Below, piece after piece: positions 13,332 through 26,449 of a DNA stretch of 64,000 bases; position 1 is the first letter of the stretch; each line of letters opens with the position of its first letter. The stretch is taken from assembly GCA_963691815.1 (NCBI GenBank), contig OY829665.1:24842906-24906905 (forward strand), given 5' to 3'. The DNA comes from Echiichthys vipera (Eukaryota > Chordata > Actinopteri > Perciformes > Trachinidae). The notes beneath the pieces were generated by a model that saw nothing but the letters and a program-made list of their open reading frames with translations, searched no databases and was not told where the DNA came from. A program made the translations under genes and the position numbers.

Positions 13332-14069
13332 GCATTCAGACCGACTACACTGGACAGAGATGGATGAAGGGACACCTGACACATCGAAAAAGAAAAGAAA
13401 CATTGAAGAAAAAAGCCGAGACGTTTTCCTGGGCTAAAGCCAGCTGCTTAGGTGCCCATCATGCCTTTAGTAAGGTGTGTAATGTTGATTTTTGTGTTCA
13501 GAGCGGTGGAAAAAAAGATCTGGTTAAATAAAAAACATATTATTAAGCCTTCTGGTTCTCATTTCAACAATTAAAACTGTTGAAAACTGTTTTTCATTGT
13601 CCTTACAAATCATTTATTGAATATCAAAGAAACAACACTTTCAGAACAAGGTTCCTTTATCAGGTTTAAAATAGCAAGAAATTACAAATTACACCTTGGG
13701 CCAATACACCGATGAAAATAAATGTCCCTATTTTTCCCAAGTATGGCTTCATTACTTCAATTCCATGTACTCTGCACATACTGGACACTCAAAACCTCTT
13801 TTCACATGTCTTTACTTACTGAAAAGAAATTCCTTGTACAAATGTTAAAAATTGATTAAACTATGTTTCTATACTCTGCAAAATAATATTATTTAAAGTA
13901 TATACTGTATATAAAAATCTCAATTTTGAAGCGATTTCAGAGGACATTCAAGGGGAAAATCAGGGTTGAGGAGGTTAACTATGGCTCCAGACAAAACACA
14001 ATCACTTAGAACACACGTTCACTTCACCATTTTTACTAAAGTCTAAAACATTTTTTGCTTCTTCTCTAT

Positions 14070-14600
14070 CAAAGAACTTCCCGCAGAACAGATTAAAAAC
14101 GGGCAATACTCGAGACCTAAACCTCTCCTTAATCTGTAAAGCCTCGTGGATCATTGCCTAAGAGGAAAAGGGAGGAGGGTGAGCCATTAATATATGCATG
14201 GAAATGACCTGCGGCACTCCCCATAAAGAGGGGCCAGCAAAGGTCAAATAGCCTCCAAACTGCACTTGAGTTTAATTAAAAAGACAAAGAAGAGCATAAT
14301 TTTGGAGAGGACAGGCACAATTACTGTTCGGTGAGAGGGGGAGCTGGGCTCAGGCTCTTTCAGGAGGCCCGTGGTCTCTTTCCCATAAGGCATAGCGCCA
14401 TCTTCCCATCCCTTTGATGTCAACATAGACCATTTATTAGGGCCATAAAGGTTAATCTGGAAGGAGAGAGGATATCAAATAGTTGGGAAGAGGAGAGAAA
14501 TCCACACGAGCTACAGCTGTGGAGGGAGGTTTAATTTAGCCTGAGTCCAGTCAGCAGGTAATGGAGTTACCAACATCAACTTCTACACAGTTTGAAAATT
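14070..14600. promoter_or_regulatory. candidate conserved noncoding block in the intron
   Basis: About 0.5 kb of unique sequence without simple repeats, containing AGCCATTAATATATGC, GAGTTTAATTAAAAAG, CATTTATTAGGGCC and GGTTAATCTGG. The motif density and lack of repeats, between repeat-rich stretches, suggest selected noncoding DNA. Confidence 0.28.
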
Positions 14601-15339
14601 AAACGAAAACCTTGGGGAAAAAAATTGAATGCTGACACTTTGGCGGCCGTGACCAGAGTGGGGCACGGTGGGTTTCAGACATTTCAAAGGCTTGATTTGC
14701 TTGAATGAATCTAACGCAATACGAGTCAATATTCATTACAAAGAGGTCTGTCTGGTCATATATGGGTTCATGACTGGGATGGTCACATGATTTACAATAT
14801 TACAAAGCATCAGGAGATGATGGATGTGTTCCATTGTACAAAGTAACTGATTCAATGAATTTTTCATTACCCTGGTTGATGTGTTTGGGACACTGAATTA
14901 GATAAGCCCACTGATGAAACACGGAGCCGAGGCTGTGTATCAGCCGGCCCTCAGGGCCATACAGGAGGCAGCACACTCACAGGATCTCAGCACACAGAAA
15001 TATCATCAGGTATAGGTGTACGGTTAAGCATGACCTACAATATAATGACTGATACAAGGCTCAATGGTAACAATGAAATAATGGTCCATTAGCCTTATGT
15101 CAACAAAAATAAGGGCTATTTTTCTACAGCAAGTAAAGATGGTGGGCAGCAGAATGCTTTAGGGATATTTCTATTAAAAGAAGTCTGATGGGTCAGGAAA
15201 CAGAGGTTACGATATTGTAACACATGTGGAGCTCACTACTGGACTGAATGGGTAATAGCATTCACCCATTGAATTTTTGCATAAACGCAGCCGGCCAATC
15301 AGGACACATTGACCTGAATATGTGTGAAACCCACAGTAT

Positions 15340-15830
15340 ATAACGCCCCATACACGTTATACGCTGTAAAAGCGCTTTGGGCTGGCCGTTCCATTTATTT
15401 CCTATGGAGGAGGCGGCAGCACCCAAGGTAGCGGCAGCGCACCGCTCAGATTTTACTCTCTGCAGCTGCTCTCAAAGTTCAAATCAGTTGAACTTTGTTT
15501 CCTATGGAGGAAATCAGTTGAACTTTGACCTAGTTGCCACTGACCTTTCAAAAGCGCAACCAATGAGATAGAAGCTTTGAGTGTGAAAGTTTCCTAGGCA
15601 ACCAGAAAGCATAATTAAGCCGGCTAGAAAGATGGAGGAAAAACGTATTGTTTGTTTGTCCAAGTTTCCTGAACTATTTAACGTGACATTAAAGTAATTT
15701 CACAATCTCGGGTGAAAACGTAATGATGGAGGTTTATAAGCAGTCACATCGGATTACCAGGTTTGTGAATAAGAAGTTTACTGTGCCCAACCTCGTGGTG
15801 AGCACAGCGCAAAATGCTTATCATGTGAAG
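15340..15830 (+). mobile_element. probable PIF/Harbinger-derived fragment with MADF-like start
   Basis: A repeat-like segment with duplicated TTTCCTATGGAGGA blocks. At about 15632 on the plus strand a short frame reads MEEKRIVCLSKFPELF and soon stops. That resembles the start of the MADF DNA-binding domain found in accessory proteins of PIF/Harbinger elements and in host regulators. Only some 20 codons remain, so the assignment is tentative. Confidence 0.3.
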
Positions 15831-15839
15831 ACCCGTTTA

Positions 15840-16010
15840 TACTCCAGTGAGAGTGTAGGAGCGGCAGTGTCCGTAGATAGAAGGATCCGCCTGTGCTCAT
15901 AGAACTAGGGTTACAATAACCTTCGTTCTATCTATCTACTGCACTCTCTGCGTACAGTGGGTGGAACCCGGTGAAACAACACCCTAGCACACTGACTAGT
16001 TAAAGGCTAG
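15840..16010. repeat. short repeat with imperfect inverted symmetry
   Basis: AGTGAGAGTGTAGGAGCGGC and TAGATAGAAGG on the left are mirrored by CGTTCTATCTATCTAC and GCACTCTCTGCG on the right, around a centre containing AGGGTTACAATAACCT. It looks like a folded-back end of a DNA transposon. Family not identified. Confidence 0.35.
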
Positions 16011-17945
16011 ATCAGTGGGCAAATCGCTGTTCCCATGTCCTGATTGGCCAGCTGCGTGTATGCAAAAATGTGTGCTTGATATTGGAGAAGAGTATAACCC
16101 ATAGAGGCCGTTAGAGGGTAAAGCCTGTGTGAGATAGAAGAAGTCAGATGATCAGACAGGATGGAATCACACCGACAGTTTATCCAGATGATCTAAACCA
16201 CTTTAGGAGTCAAAGTGAAAGTGAGTACACCTGAACTGTCGGCACTTATGCCTCAGTGCACAGGAAAACTGTGAACAAACAACCACAGTGAGTAGAGTAT
16301 GTGAAAGTTGAAGCAGGAATTGGGTCTGTAAACTGTGCTGGATGTTTACAACAGACAGTTTGACTTAACTGGCGGTTTGTTAACAACCTGTCTGACTGTG
16401 TGTTTCTTCCAGCTGTTCCCAGTTTCACTGTTAAACTGGGTCAGAACAGTCTTTACAGTACAGTTATTACTGATACTAAAATACCAAGATAAGACTTGGT
16501 TTAAACTGGTAATTTTGTCATCTGACCATGACATGGTAAAAGTCTCTCATGTCACTCTGTCTGTGAATTTGTAACTAAGTACAACAATTAAAAAGTGAGG
16601 GTAGTTAAATAACTACATTTGTTTTGTGACTTAGGTTCATGGCATTAGAAACTAACGTTACTGGGAACTTTACGTGCTGTGTGACGGTCCTCGATGTGAC
16701 AGTCTTACTACATTGTGTATGAGGACTTGCACATGGTGAAACCAGACTGAATCAAGTATGTCGACATCAGGGACAGAGATAAAACCGCCCTATATAACAT
16801 ACAATAAGTCAGAATGGAGGAAGAGCATAAGAAGCAATGCAAAAGAAGCTAAAATTAGCATCTGATTCTTAGCCTGAAATTAATGACTTACTCGATGCCC
16901 AATAAACGGCATTAATTTCAAATAAAACATTGTGTGGCAGGCTTTGATGCTTTTTAGCTAATATCTCTCTGTGGATTACCCCTAATTCGGCACTTTTAGC
17001 ACTGTCAAGGTCGATGTGACTAAAAATGTACTCTCACAAAAATCTGTTTTGGTGCTGTGACAGTGACACCAGCAGTCAGACCTGTCTCCATTTACTCAGA
17101 AATTTTGAAAGGTCCTACATATTTTTAAACCATTACATAGGAAAGGTGACTTATTTAGCCTACATAACTTTAAAAAAAGTCAACGTTACATTGACTTTTG
17201 GTTTTCTTCTGGGACACGGACACCACCCTTCCATGCGCAAGTCACACCCCCCACCCCACCTTTCTACGTGGACACAGTTTGTACTGTCATCTCACTGTGC
17301 TGTGGTCGAGCAGTTGCTCTGAGAGCCCGAGAGCTTTCTTATAAGAGGAACATTTTGAGGAAGATTTGTCCTGACAATTACCTGTGTCTCGTCATCTTTA
17401 CTTACTATTTGTATTCTTCTTACATGTTTATTTTACACACCAAACACCAAGGGCAATTCCTTGAAAGTGAGAATCGACTTGGCGATACATTTCATTCTGA
17501 TACTGTTTCAGAAGAAAGAAGAACCTGGTGGCACCTCTGAAGAAGTCGTGTGAGAATTAAATAGCTCTAGCAGGAATTTGTGGCAGCGAGAAATCAACAA
17601 CAAGCACCAAGTGAAGGCTGCATAAGCACAGCCCACTCTGTTCACCACTGAGTGATCATCCTTACACTGCTTACACTCACCATCAGGAGAACCAAAACTG
17701 ATTCATGTGAGAGTAACTTTTTAGTCACATCGACCTTGATGCCTAATCCAAACCTACAATAATGTTGTCTAAAACAAACATAGGAGGTGCTGAGGTTTAT
17801 CAAGAGGCAAACTCACAGGTGACAGATAAACATCATGCACACCTGATATTACAGTCAGTTGTTGGTGCTGTTGGATGATAGATGAAAGCCATGAACATTT
17901 GTCACAATCACCTTATATATCAATAAAAGCATCATAAAATATGAC
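16010..17945. other. intron DNA without recognised gene
   Basis: Only short ORFs without domain motifs. The phrase TCAAGGTCGATGTGACTAAA at 17006 reappears inverted near 17730 (TTTAGTCACATCGACCTTGA), bracketing about 0.7 kb, so an inverted-repeat element may lie between about 17000 and 17750. Confidence 0.4.
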
Positions 17946-17949
17946 ACAG

Positions 17950-18375
17950 TGAAGACCATAGACTGCATAAGAAATGGAAGTAGCCTCTCCGTTGAGGTCC
18001 GTTCTCTTAACTTTATCCAATTGTACCCGCCTACCGGAGTCTGCATCTCGTCAGACTTTGACCATCTGGCTGACGTTTACCTCCGAGGAGAAGTGAGGGC
18101 CAGAGGCTAGCTGTCACTCAAGAGGCCACGCCCCTAATTATTCAACTTTAACCTCCAATAAAATAAAAACTAGCCTGGTACAAAACACCCCCCCCCCTCT
18201 GTGTTGTCATGGAGATATGACCTAAACATAGACTAGAATTTTTTTCTGTCCCAGACCTTAAACAGGTTTAATTATGCTGTGAAAACGGCCTGTTTAACAT
18301 GGGGTCAATGAGAAACTGCTCTATTATGAAACTGCAGTTTTTGGCACTTCCTGATTGAATCAACCAGGAAGTCCC
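17950..18375 (+). repeat. dispersed repeat, copy 1 (inverted partner at 46.0-46.2 kb)
   Basis: The part at 18190-18372 (blocks GGAGATATGACCTAAACATA, AAACGGCCTGTTTAACATG and AACTGCAGTTTTTGGCACTT) reappears inverted at 45999-46200. The upstream ACCATAGACTGCATAAG motif is a common end sequence of fish non-autonomous elements. No coding capacity. Confidence 0.6.
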
Positions 18376-18379
18376 TGTG

Positions 18380-20475
18380 GTGGGGGCTTGTACAAGACAC
18401 AGACAAGATCGACTTAAATTAAAATGAGCATAAATTCTCAAATCATGACACTTTGGATTTTTTTTAGATTGGTGTTTGACACTATCGATGCTGCTCAGTG
18501 AAACCATTCAAAACCTTCCAGAAGGTCAGTGGGCACAATGCCTTCCTTTGGTGAGCTTTTATTGTGAAACATCTGCAGGACAGGTTGAGTCTTATGACTG
18601 TGCACAGATCTTTAGATGCAGCCTTCTTTCTCACTGATTTCCAGTCATGATTGAACAGTTATGCAGTCTAAAGCTTTTATTGTGAAATGTACCAAATCTT
18701 TCTTCCTCATGCCTGTATTTCATGATGTGAAAACTCTGAAAAAAATGCAACTTTGTTGCTGTGTAATAGTCACATTCTGTGTGAAAGTACAACAGTTCAA
18801 ACAAAAATGTGGACATGCAAATTAATCAGTCAAAAAAGAGGAGTCATAATAAGAGTTAACTTGAAGAAGTTAGAACTTTCTGAGCTGCTTGTGATATTTT
18901 AAGAGCCACTATCAATGTGAAGGTGAACCCTGTAGTGAGATAAATGCACAAAAAAATAAATAGTGAAAAGATAATTGAATAATAAAAATATTATAATATA
19001 ATATCCTAAACTATACCTTAGTATATAATGCTCCAATATAAGTGGAGCATCTCTTGCACACTGGACTGATTCATGACCTACAGTATGTGGTTACATCACT
19101 GCTCTGTGTACATGCCAGGCTGCATTATCAGTGGTAGAAAACACAAGCTCAAATAGATTCCATAGAGAGGAAGTGTCATTGTAAGGGATCTAAGCGTTAA
19201 CAGAATAAATAATGTAGGAGTTTTCATCTCAGACAATCGTTGAGATCATCTCTCCCTACTCTCGCTGACCGTGTGGGAGGAATCAATGCAGGAGGACTCA
19301 TCTCAAATCCCCAAAACAAACAGGAGAAAATGATGCAACAATTGTAGACCTTCACGTTGAGGCATGCAAATACAAAGCTAGATAGCTGCATGGGGGAGAA
19401 TCACTCAATCCTATTCCTCAGAACAGATCAGATCAAATTTTGACATAGCCCACTCTGTGAACCTTGACCCCCAACAAAAACATTTTCATTTGGAGAGATG
19501 GAGGGGTGAATGGCACCGCAGTGTCGAGGACGTTGGAGCTGAATTTGTGATGCATGCAAACTGAGCGAGGCTTAAAGAAACCTCAGGAAAAGGTCAGAGG
19601 GAAGAAATTGCAGTCACTGATTTCCCTCAGTTGAAAGAAATCTAAAAGAAACAGAAACATGTGGGGTTCTGATATACTGTATTTCGGTATGAATAAAGCA
19701 ATTTCAAAGTGCAAAATACTGAACTGTATTTACTTATAACTTGCGACATTTAGACAAGGCTTTCAGACCTTAATCACACCCACTGTATTTTCACTGAAAC
19801 TACACTGTTGTGCTGCACAGCTGAATTGGCCATAAAATCCCCATGAATTCTGCTAACCAGAGATGTCCCATAATTTGACTGGTGATTAGCATTTCTCCCA
19901 CTTTCATCTCTGCTCTCCCCCCGGTGGCTCTGCACTCACAAGCCTTTTGAATTAACGCTGCCATCAGAAGTTTAACGACAAAGCAGGGGTGCGGAGAAAG
20001 AGACAGGGAGAAAGGCTGTTGAAAGTTATAGTCCCGACCTATTCATATTCTAATACCTTCGGCTCAGTGCTAAAGGTATGCTTAAAAGCGCCAGGTGGTG
20101 ACATCTTAATTTTTCACGGCCGAAAAATGTGCCTGTGCTGCCCTCCCCTCTCTCCCCTATGCATTATTCTTGCTTTAAGCAGCGCGTCTCCTCGGGGGGA
20201 AGGGGGGTATTGTTTTACAACACACCCAGCTGCGGCCTACTTGCCTTGCCCGCGGTTCTTTTCAAGGAGTTGTCTTGGGTGACCCCTCTCTCTGGCAGTT
20301 ATTAATAATAACACGTGCCGGGGAATAGTTCACCTTGTAGCGCTGAGGCCGCCTCGCTGCTGCTTGTATGTCTAGCCTCATACAGAGGAGTCTCCAGGGG
20401 AGAAGGGGAAGAGGGATGAGGTGGGTAGATGAGGGTGTGTAGAGGGGGGAGCTATAGGAAGCAAGATCGAGAAAC
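18380..20475. other. intron DNA without recognised gene
   Basis: AT-rich stretch near 18950-19030, otherwise mixed unique sequence. ORFs are short and lack motifs. Confidence 0.4.
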
Positions 20476-20479
20476 ACAA

Positions 20480-20850
20480 AAGACATCAAACAAAGTTTCC
20501 CTCTTGTATGTAATTAGAATCAGGTAATCGTCTATGGCCCCTCTAAAGTGATGGAGAGCCTGATTAGCAGCATCAAAGCAGGCCAAGAGGGCTGAGACTT
20601 AAGAGGGAGATGGAGAGGTACGGTATGTGTTTGAGAAAGATGAAGGAATACGAAGGTAAAGGGGCAAGGCTGACAGACCGAGTGCTGCATTCTCCACCTA
20701 TGAGTCCCATTAAGAGCTCGAGCAGTAGAGGCCCTTACTGCATGCTGAGTGTTCTATTGTAATAACAAGCAGCGGAGACAGGATTCAATCTGGGGCCTGA
20801 ATGAACTGACGCATTCCGGGCAAATTCTCTTTCTGAAGTGCTCAAGTGAT
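20480..20850. promoter_or_regulatory. candidate conserved noncoding block in the intron
   Basis: Unique sequence with ATGTAATTAGAATC, CAGGTAATCG, CCTGATTAGCAGC and GTCCCATTAAGAGC cores and no ORF of note. A regulatory role is inferred only from motif density. Confidence 0.22.
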
Positions 20851-22029
20851 TAAAAAAAAACTGAAGGCTGCTTCTTTTGAGGCCTCAAAAATGATTTTGT
20901 CTTAAGAGGAATATTATCAGCGTTAAAGACAAACCTCTACATAGCAGTTTAAAATGTAACCTTAGGGTTTTTTGTCTTTTAAGATGATACTGACTTCAAT
21001 GAATGGGAAAATGCACTTCATTTGAGAAATCAAATGAGTGGAGGAACTAAAGCCTGTTGGTCTGTCCGTATGTGACTGACTTGACTTTTAGATTTAACTG
21101 CTGCTGTCATGCCAAAAGAAAAACTAAAATGCGGTGAGGCACAAGGACAGAGTAAAGTAATGATGGTGGCATTCACTGACACAGCAGGCACTGTAACCTT
21201 TTAGAGAACCACATCCTTCAAAAAAACAAACCCTCCTCATTCTCCCCTAAAAAACAATTATAGCACAGGTGCAGACATGGAAGAGAAAGACAGGAAACAT
21301 TATTGTTGATGTCCCACACACTCGCTGCAGTTGACCATACATTATGCATCAAGCTAAACGGGTCATTCTGTTGGTTTCCCATGATTTAATATCAATAACT
21401 GAATACTTACTCCTGTTTATTGCTATCTTGCTCATTGTGGTATGTTGAGTCCAGTCAAGTTTTGTAAATTGCACTTGTTTATTAACAAATGCCATGTATT
21501 AACCAATCATCCACATTTTAGATGTCTAGTTTTATACACAAATGTGACACGTTTTTTTGTGTGCGTGCAAGTTGTCAACATGGTATTGTGACTATTGACT
21601 CAATCCCAAAACAGTCTTGACTTCTACTCAACTAAAATGTACCTGATTTTAAGTGGTTAATGGCGTACCAGCGAGTACACTCATTAGGTCGTTGGAGTGG
21701 GGGTTAAGGGGAGGTGATGCCCCTTGTTAACCTGTCTTCCCCCCATAACAGAGAGTGCAGGGCAGTTTTTTTTAGTTTAATATGTTGTCTAGTCTGCCTG
21801 ACATATCAATCCGTTATCTGACTGATCTGACATAGAATCTGTGGCCCCAACAATGGCTCGGGAATAACAGTAGCCTAACTGTGTATTGATAAATCCATGT
21901 AGCTGTCCGTGATGCTGAAGAAGCAGACCGATTTGTAATTGTGACCTTTTCCCGCAAAGGGAGGATGAGGGATATTTTTTATAATAAAATCATCAAAACA
22001 TTATAAACTTGATTTAAATGAAATGTAAA

Positions 22030-22345
22030 AAATAAATAGCTTAAAGTAGGCTAATGGATAAACGGTTGAAGTAGTTCAAATCAAGCCATAAGTACTTAGC
22101 TAAAAGTAGAGTGAACAGTTAAACTAATTAATAAAGAAAATGATAAAGTAATAAATGGTATTAGTAGGTAGCTATAAGTAATTAGCTTAAAGTAATGGAT
22201 GAAAGGTTGAAATATTTAACCTAAAGTAATGGATACACAGTTAAAATAATTAGCCAAACATAATAGATAAATAACTGGAATAGTTAGCTAAAAGTAGCTA
22301 ATGGACAAATAGTTGAAATGGTTAGCTAAAAGTAACTAATGGATA
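22030..22345. repeat. degenerate minisatellite, units of about 34-50 bp
   Basis: At least six imperfect units follow the pattern AGCTAAAAGTAACTAATGG, then ATAAACAGTTGAAATAGTT, best preserved at 22280-22345. Units differ by substitutions and small gaps. There is no open frame and no link to a gene. Confidence 0.7.
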
Positions 22346-23446
22346 AACGAATGTTTCAGCTTTACTCTGAGTAGTAGTGCTAGCAGTAGTACAATTGCTG
22401 ACCAAACCAACCTAAATATTGACAGTTCAAATGTATGAGAAAAATGAACAATTTTTGTATATGTTATACATTTGGAAAATAGATTAAAAACTAATGAAGG
22501 GGTACGTGAGTTCATCAGACCAAAAAGGTTGGGAACCCCTCTACTAAAAGATTCAACACTCCTATATTTCTACTTTCTCAGCAGACCCTACCTTGCAGCT
22601 AGAATAGAGTTGCTGAAGTCAAGTAAGCCCTGATGTCACTGACCAGCGGCCTGGCTGAGGATGTCCTTGTGCCCTTCAGTGTTAGTTGAGAGAACTGCTG
22701 AACATCTGCGCTAGTCATTAGAGAAAGAGGATCTGGCCTGAATCTTTCAGCCTGCAGAGAATCAGGGAGGAGAGAGCTGATGACAAACTACACCCTGCTT
22801 CCTCCAAATCTCCCAGGAGCACGGCTTGCGTTAAGTGAGCGGGATGATGTGCAGTGGCTACTCTGAAAGCATGGCCTTTCAGATTTTTCTGGAGCTGTTT
22901 GCCATCCATTGCTGCCATAACAATGACTGATCTTGCCGGGAGTACAGTGTGCTCAGTGGAAAGAGAGTGTGTGATTTGGGTAGAACTAAGCTGTATCTTC
23001 AGCCTAATATCCACGCTGAACGGCCATTAAATTACCACTCCATTATTCAGTCTGACAATGACTATTCTTTTGCTGCTTTCTCTATCTCTTTTGTGGTGGG
23101 AGATTTTATTTTTCATAACCAATCACTACTCAGTGATGTGTCCCGCTTACATCATTATCAGCAGAGCTACATTAGCCAGTGTATATTTAGCAACACCCCT
23201 TTCTGTTGGCCTAACAGGAACATGTATAAAACTTGTAGCTTAGTCCTTGATAGTGGCTTTGTTCTATTTAGATTCATGTCAATTAATTGTGGCTATACGC
23301 TCAGTATTTTTCCAAAAAGTTACATATGCTGCTTCTATGTCATGCAATTGATGTCTTGCTGCAGGAGTTTGAAAAGTGCCTATGGACATTTCTGCTGTGA
23401 AAACATGTAACCAACTTTGTATCTGAATGACTTGGACCGATGTCCT

Positions 23447-23690
23447 AGCCTCGTGAGACCATCCTGATCTCTGAGCTCGCTGTGTTTTACTCTCAGATCA
23501 GTCTGGTAACATTCGATGAAGAGAATTTGGAGAAGTTTGCCAAGTTTGTTGGTGATAGACAGATGGTTTGTCTAATCAGCAACCAGTATTTTCACCCCTT
23601 CCCAAAAAATCTCCAAACCAGAGTTCCCAGATGGATATGCTGAGAAAATAAGGGTCATGAGACTCAATCCATCTGGAGGAGTCAGGTTAC
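23447..23690. mobile_element. short DNA-transposon-like repeat, copy 1
   Basis: It starts CTAGCCTCGTGAGACC. The part at 23549-23690 matches 47249-47382 in the same orientation; shared blocks are TTGGTGATAGACAGATGGTT, CAGAGTTCCCAGATGG and ATCTGGAGGAGTCAGGTTA, with a small gap between them. No coding capacity. Confidence 0.6.
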
Positions 23691-24099
23691 CGATGTCCTT
23701 CATGAAGGCTAAAATACTAACTTTTTACAGCCGTCTTTAAAGTCCACAGTGAGTGAGTGTCTGCTCCGACTTTGGATGTAGTCTGCCGTTGGCTGCCGGT
23801 TTCTGACAGAATTTTCCGCCCCTTCCCCTTTCTCTGCTATCTATTTTGCACCGGCACTGTCGCTGCATCCAGATTGTAGTTGGTTTAAAGAAATACAAAC
23901 AAGCCAGAACGTTTTCCCCCATATACCAGAATATGAAGTTGTGCTGTGCTGACACAGATCTGCGGAGATAGGTCTGTCAGTGCAAGACAAGTGAGTCTCT
24001 GATACTCATTGTGACCCCCGCTGAGTTGAAATGATTATCTTGACTACTCTTTTTCTCTTTTCACCTGCCTTAGCATGACTCCTCTCAATCGTACAAGTG

Positions 24100-24480
24100 G
24101 TCCAAAAGGTCCTCCAAAAGGTTGCATGTTACTCCAATGCACTGGCTTCCCATCAAATTTAGAATCCAGTTCAAGATTCTTGTAATCACATTCAGAGCAC
24201 TGCAAGGTCCAACACCTGTCTACATTAAAGACTGCAGCCCGACAACAGCAGGTCTCTGAGGACCAGGGTTTGTTGGTTTGTCCTCACTCCGGCCTCCAAT
24301 CAAAAGGACACTGAGCTTTTGAAGCTGCTAAACTTTGGAACTCTCTCTAATTGGACTCCAGATGTGTGGACAGTGTGGACACATTAAAAAGCAGCTTACA
24401 ACCCATTTGTCAACAACCCAGACTTGCTTTTGTTTTGTTTTTTAGCGTCCTTTATGTTTTTAGCCTGAATTCTGCATTTC
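24100..24480 (+). pseudogene. 3' end of a Rex1/L2-like LINE ORF2
   Basis: The plus strand encodes the C-terminal region of a non-LTR retrotransposon polyprotein, in broken frames. HWLPIKFRIQFKILVITF is followed by ALQGPTPVYIKDC, then after stops and frame changes CVDSVDTLKSSL. This tail lies after the reverse transcriptase domain in CR1/L2/Rex1-type LINEs. The copy is 5'-truncated, as usual, and not functional. The clade is not resolved. Confidence 0.65.
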
Positions 24481-25375
24481 ATGTCTGTTGCTGTGTCTTT
24501 TATTTATTTATTTTGATTTTGGGTGATATGAGGACTCGACCCGATGACTGTTTTAAGACTAACATCGCTGTATGAAGCTGTATGAGCCGACATTAAAGAG
24601 ACTAGGCCAGGTCAATGTTGCCACAGTCCCAAAAAAAAAAACAGACGCAGACAAGGTATGGATGGACGTATAGAGAGGATCCCAATCTGACATAAACACT
24701 TCACTTGAACGTGCGTGTCTGAGCAAAGGAAACTATATTTTGCTTCTTTGTGAGTAATCACAGACTGAGCAGTTTTTGCATTAAAAGGTGTGACACATAA
24801 CTCATAAGTAAGAATGTATCTAAATGAGATTTCTGAAAAGAATAGATGAGCTTCAGACAGCCTGAGCCTTTTCTCCTCACTCCCCGCCGCTCCCTGGAGA
24901 TAAAGCTTGACTTGATGTCACAGTCACGCCTGACACCGACATACAAACTGACAAAGCGTCATAAGCTCGATGTGAGATGAAAAAAAGATATATTTTTCAT
25001 TTACATTTACATACGTGGTTATACAAGGTGGCTGTAGACTGCAAAGTTGATTCTGAAGGAGGAAAAAATGTAAGTTATTACACTGAACCATGCTCTACAT
25101 GTTGGTTATCTCTCACTGATAGCCAGCTTTCCAAAACGTTAATAAATCCAGCCATGTTGACGGCTCTGTGAGTTTGCTTGCATTTACAATCTTAGTAAAA
25201 ACCACTGTAGAGGAAAATTGAAGTTGGATTAAAAAAATGAATGAATAGATAGATAAATAAATAAGTGTTCTCCTGGTGCTGTCTTTAAAATGGATGCCTG
25301 GAATTTACAGTTTTCCATTAACTGATGCCCAACAGCTTTTTCACGCCTGCACCCGGCCTTGGAGCCAGCCAGGGT

Positions 25376-25504
<129 letters not shown>

Positions 25505-25841
25505 CAACGCATGCGGGGGAACTCGACAGGCCGCTGTGCCGCAGTCTTCATTTTCTCAGCGTTTTTTAGCTTAAATGTGTCAGTCTGTCTGCTCTCCTCC
25601 CTCCTCTGGGCTTTCAAATATTATCGCTCTGTACTGTGAAAATCACACATCAGCATAAACAGTGGTGTCGCGCTATTACCAGTATCATCAATGGAAGCTT
25701 TGGTTTCAAAGGGATCATTTGTTGATAAAATGTTCTCGCTGCATTTCTCCATATTCAGAGAGAGGAATGCACAAATCAAGCTCTAGGAGATAATACCTGT
25801 AATTATGTTTGCAGTTGCAGGTTTACGAAGGGATGGCTTGC

Positions 25842-25843
<2 letters not shown>

Positions 25844-25938
<95 letters not shown>
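25844..25938. repeat. (CA)n microsatellite, about 95 bp
   Basis: Pure CA run, opposite phase to its two GT neighbours. Confidence 0.96.
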
Positions 25939-25939
<1 letters not shown>

Positions 25940-26355
25940 TCCTTTCTGTATATCATATTTGATCACACAGGGACTGCTGAAACTAAGTTTTTTTCTCCCT
26001 GCATTTGTTTTTTCCTCAGTTATTTGTGCATGTGTTGCGATAAAGGATTATTATTTTCTGCTGGTGGAATCACATCGCTCATGGTTGTAGACCCCTGGAG
26101 AATTCTATTAACCCTGGTTATGTCAGGCCTAATAACATGCCACCCTGCTAAGCAGAAAAGGATTGACTTGGGGAAGGGGTGGGGTCGTATAACGAAGTCC
26201 CAAATAATTTAATGTTAATGCCCACGGAATATAAAAATGGACCAAACGTGTAGTCATCCTTATTTTCTCCTCTCCTGTTGCTAACCTGGGCTGACGGAGA
26301 TAAACATAAGTAGTAACCTCAAATAATATATTTGAGGTTGCTGTTTGAGTAAGGG

Positions 26356-26358
<3 letters not shown>

Positions 26359-26440
<82 letters not shown>
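26359..26440. repeat. (GT)n microsatellite, about 82 bp
   Basis: Pure GT run, the third of the cluster. Confidence 0.96.
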
Positions 26441-26445
<5 letters not shown>

Positions 26446-26449
26446 TGTA

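Noticed and set aside
13203..13531. Poly-Glu, poly-Arg and poly-Leu frames
   Set aside because: All are translations of the (GAA)n tract.
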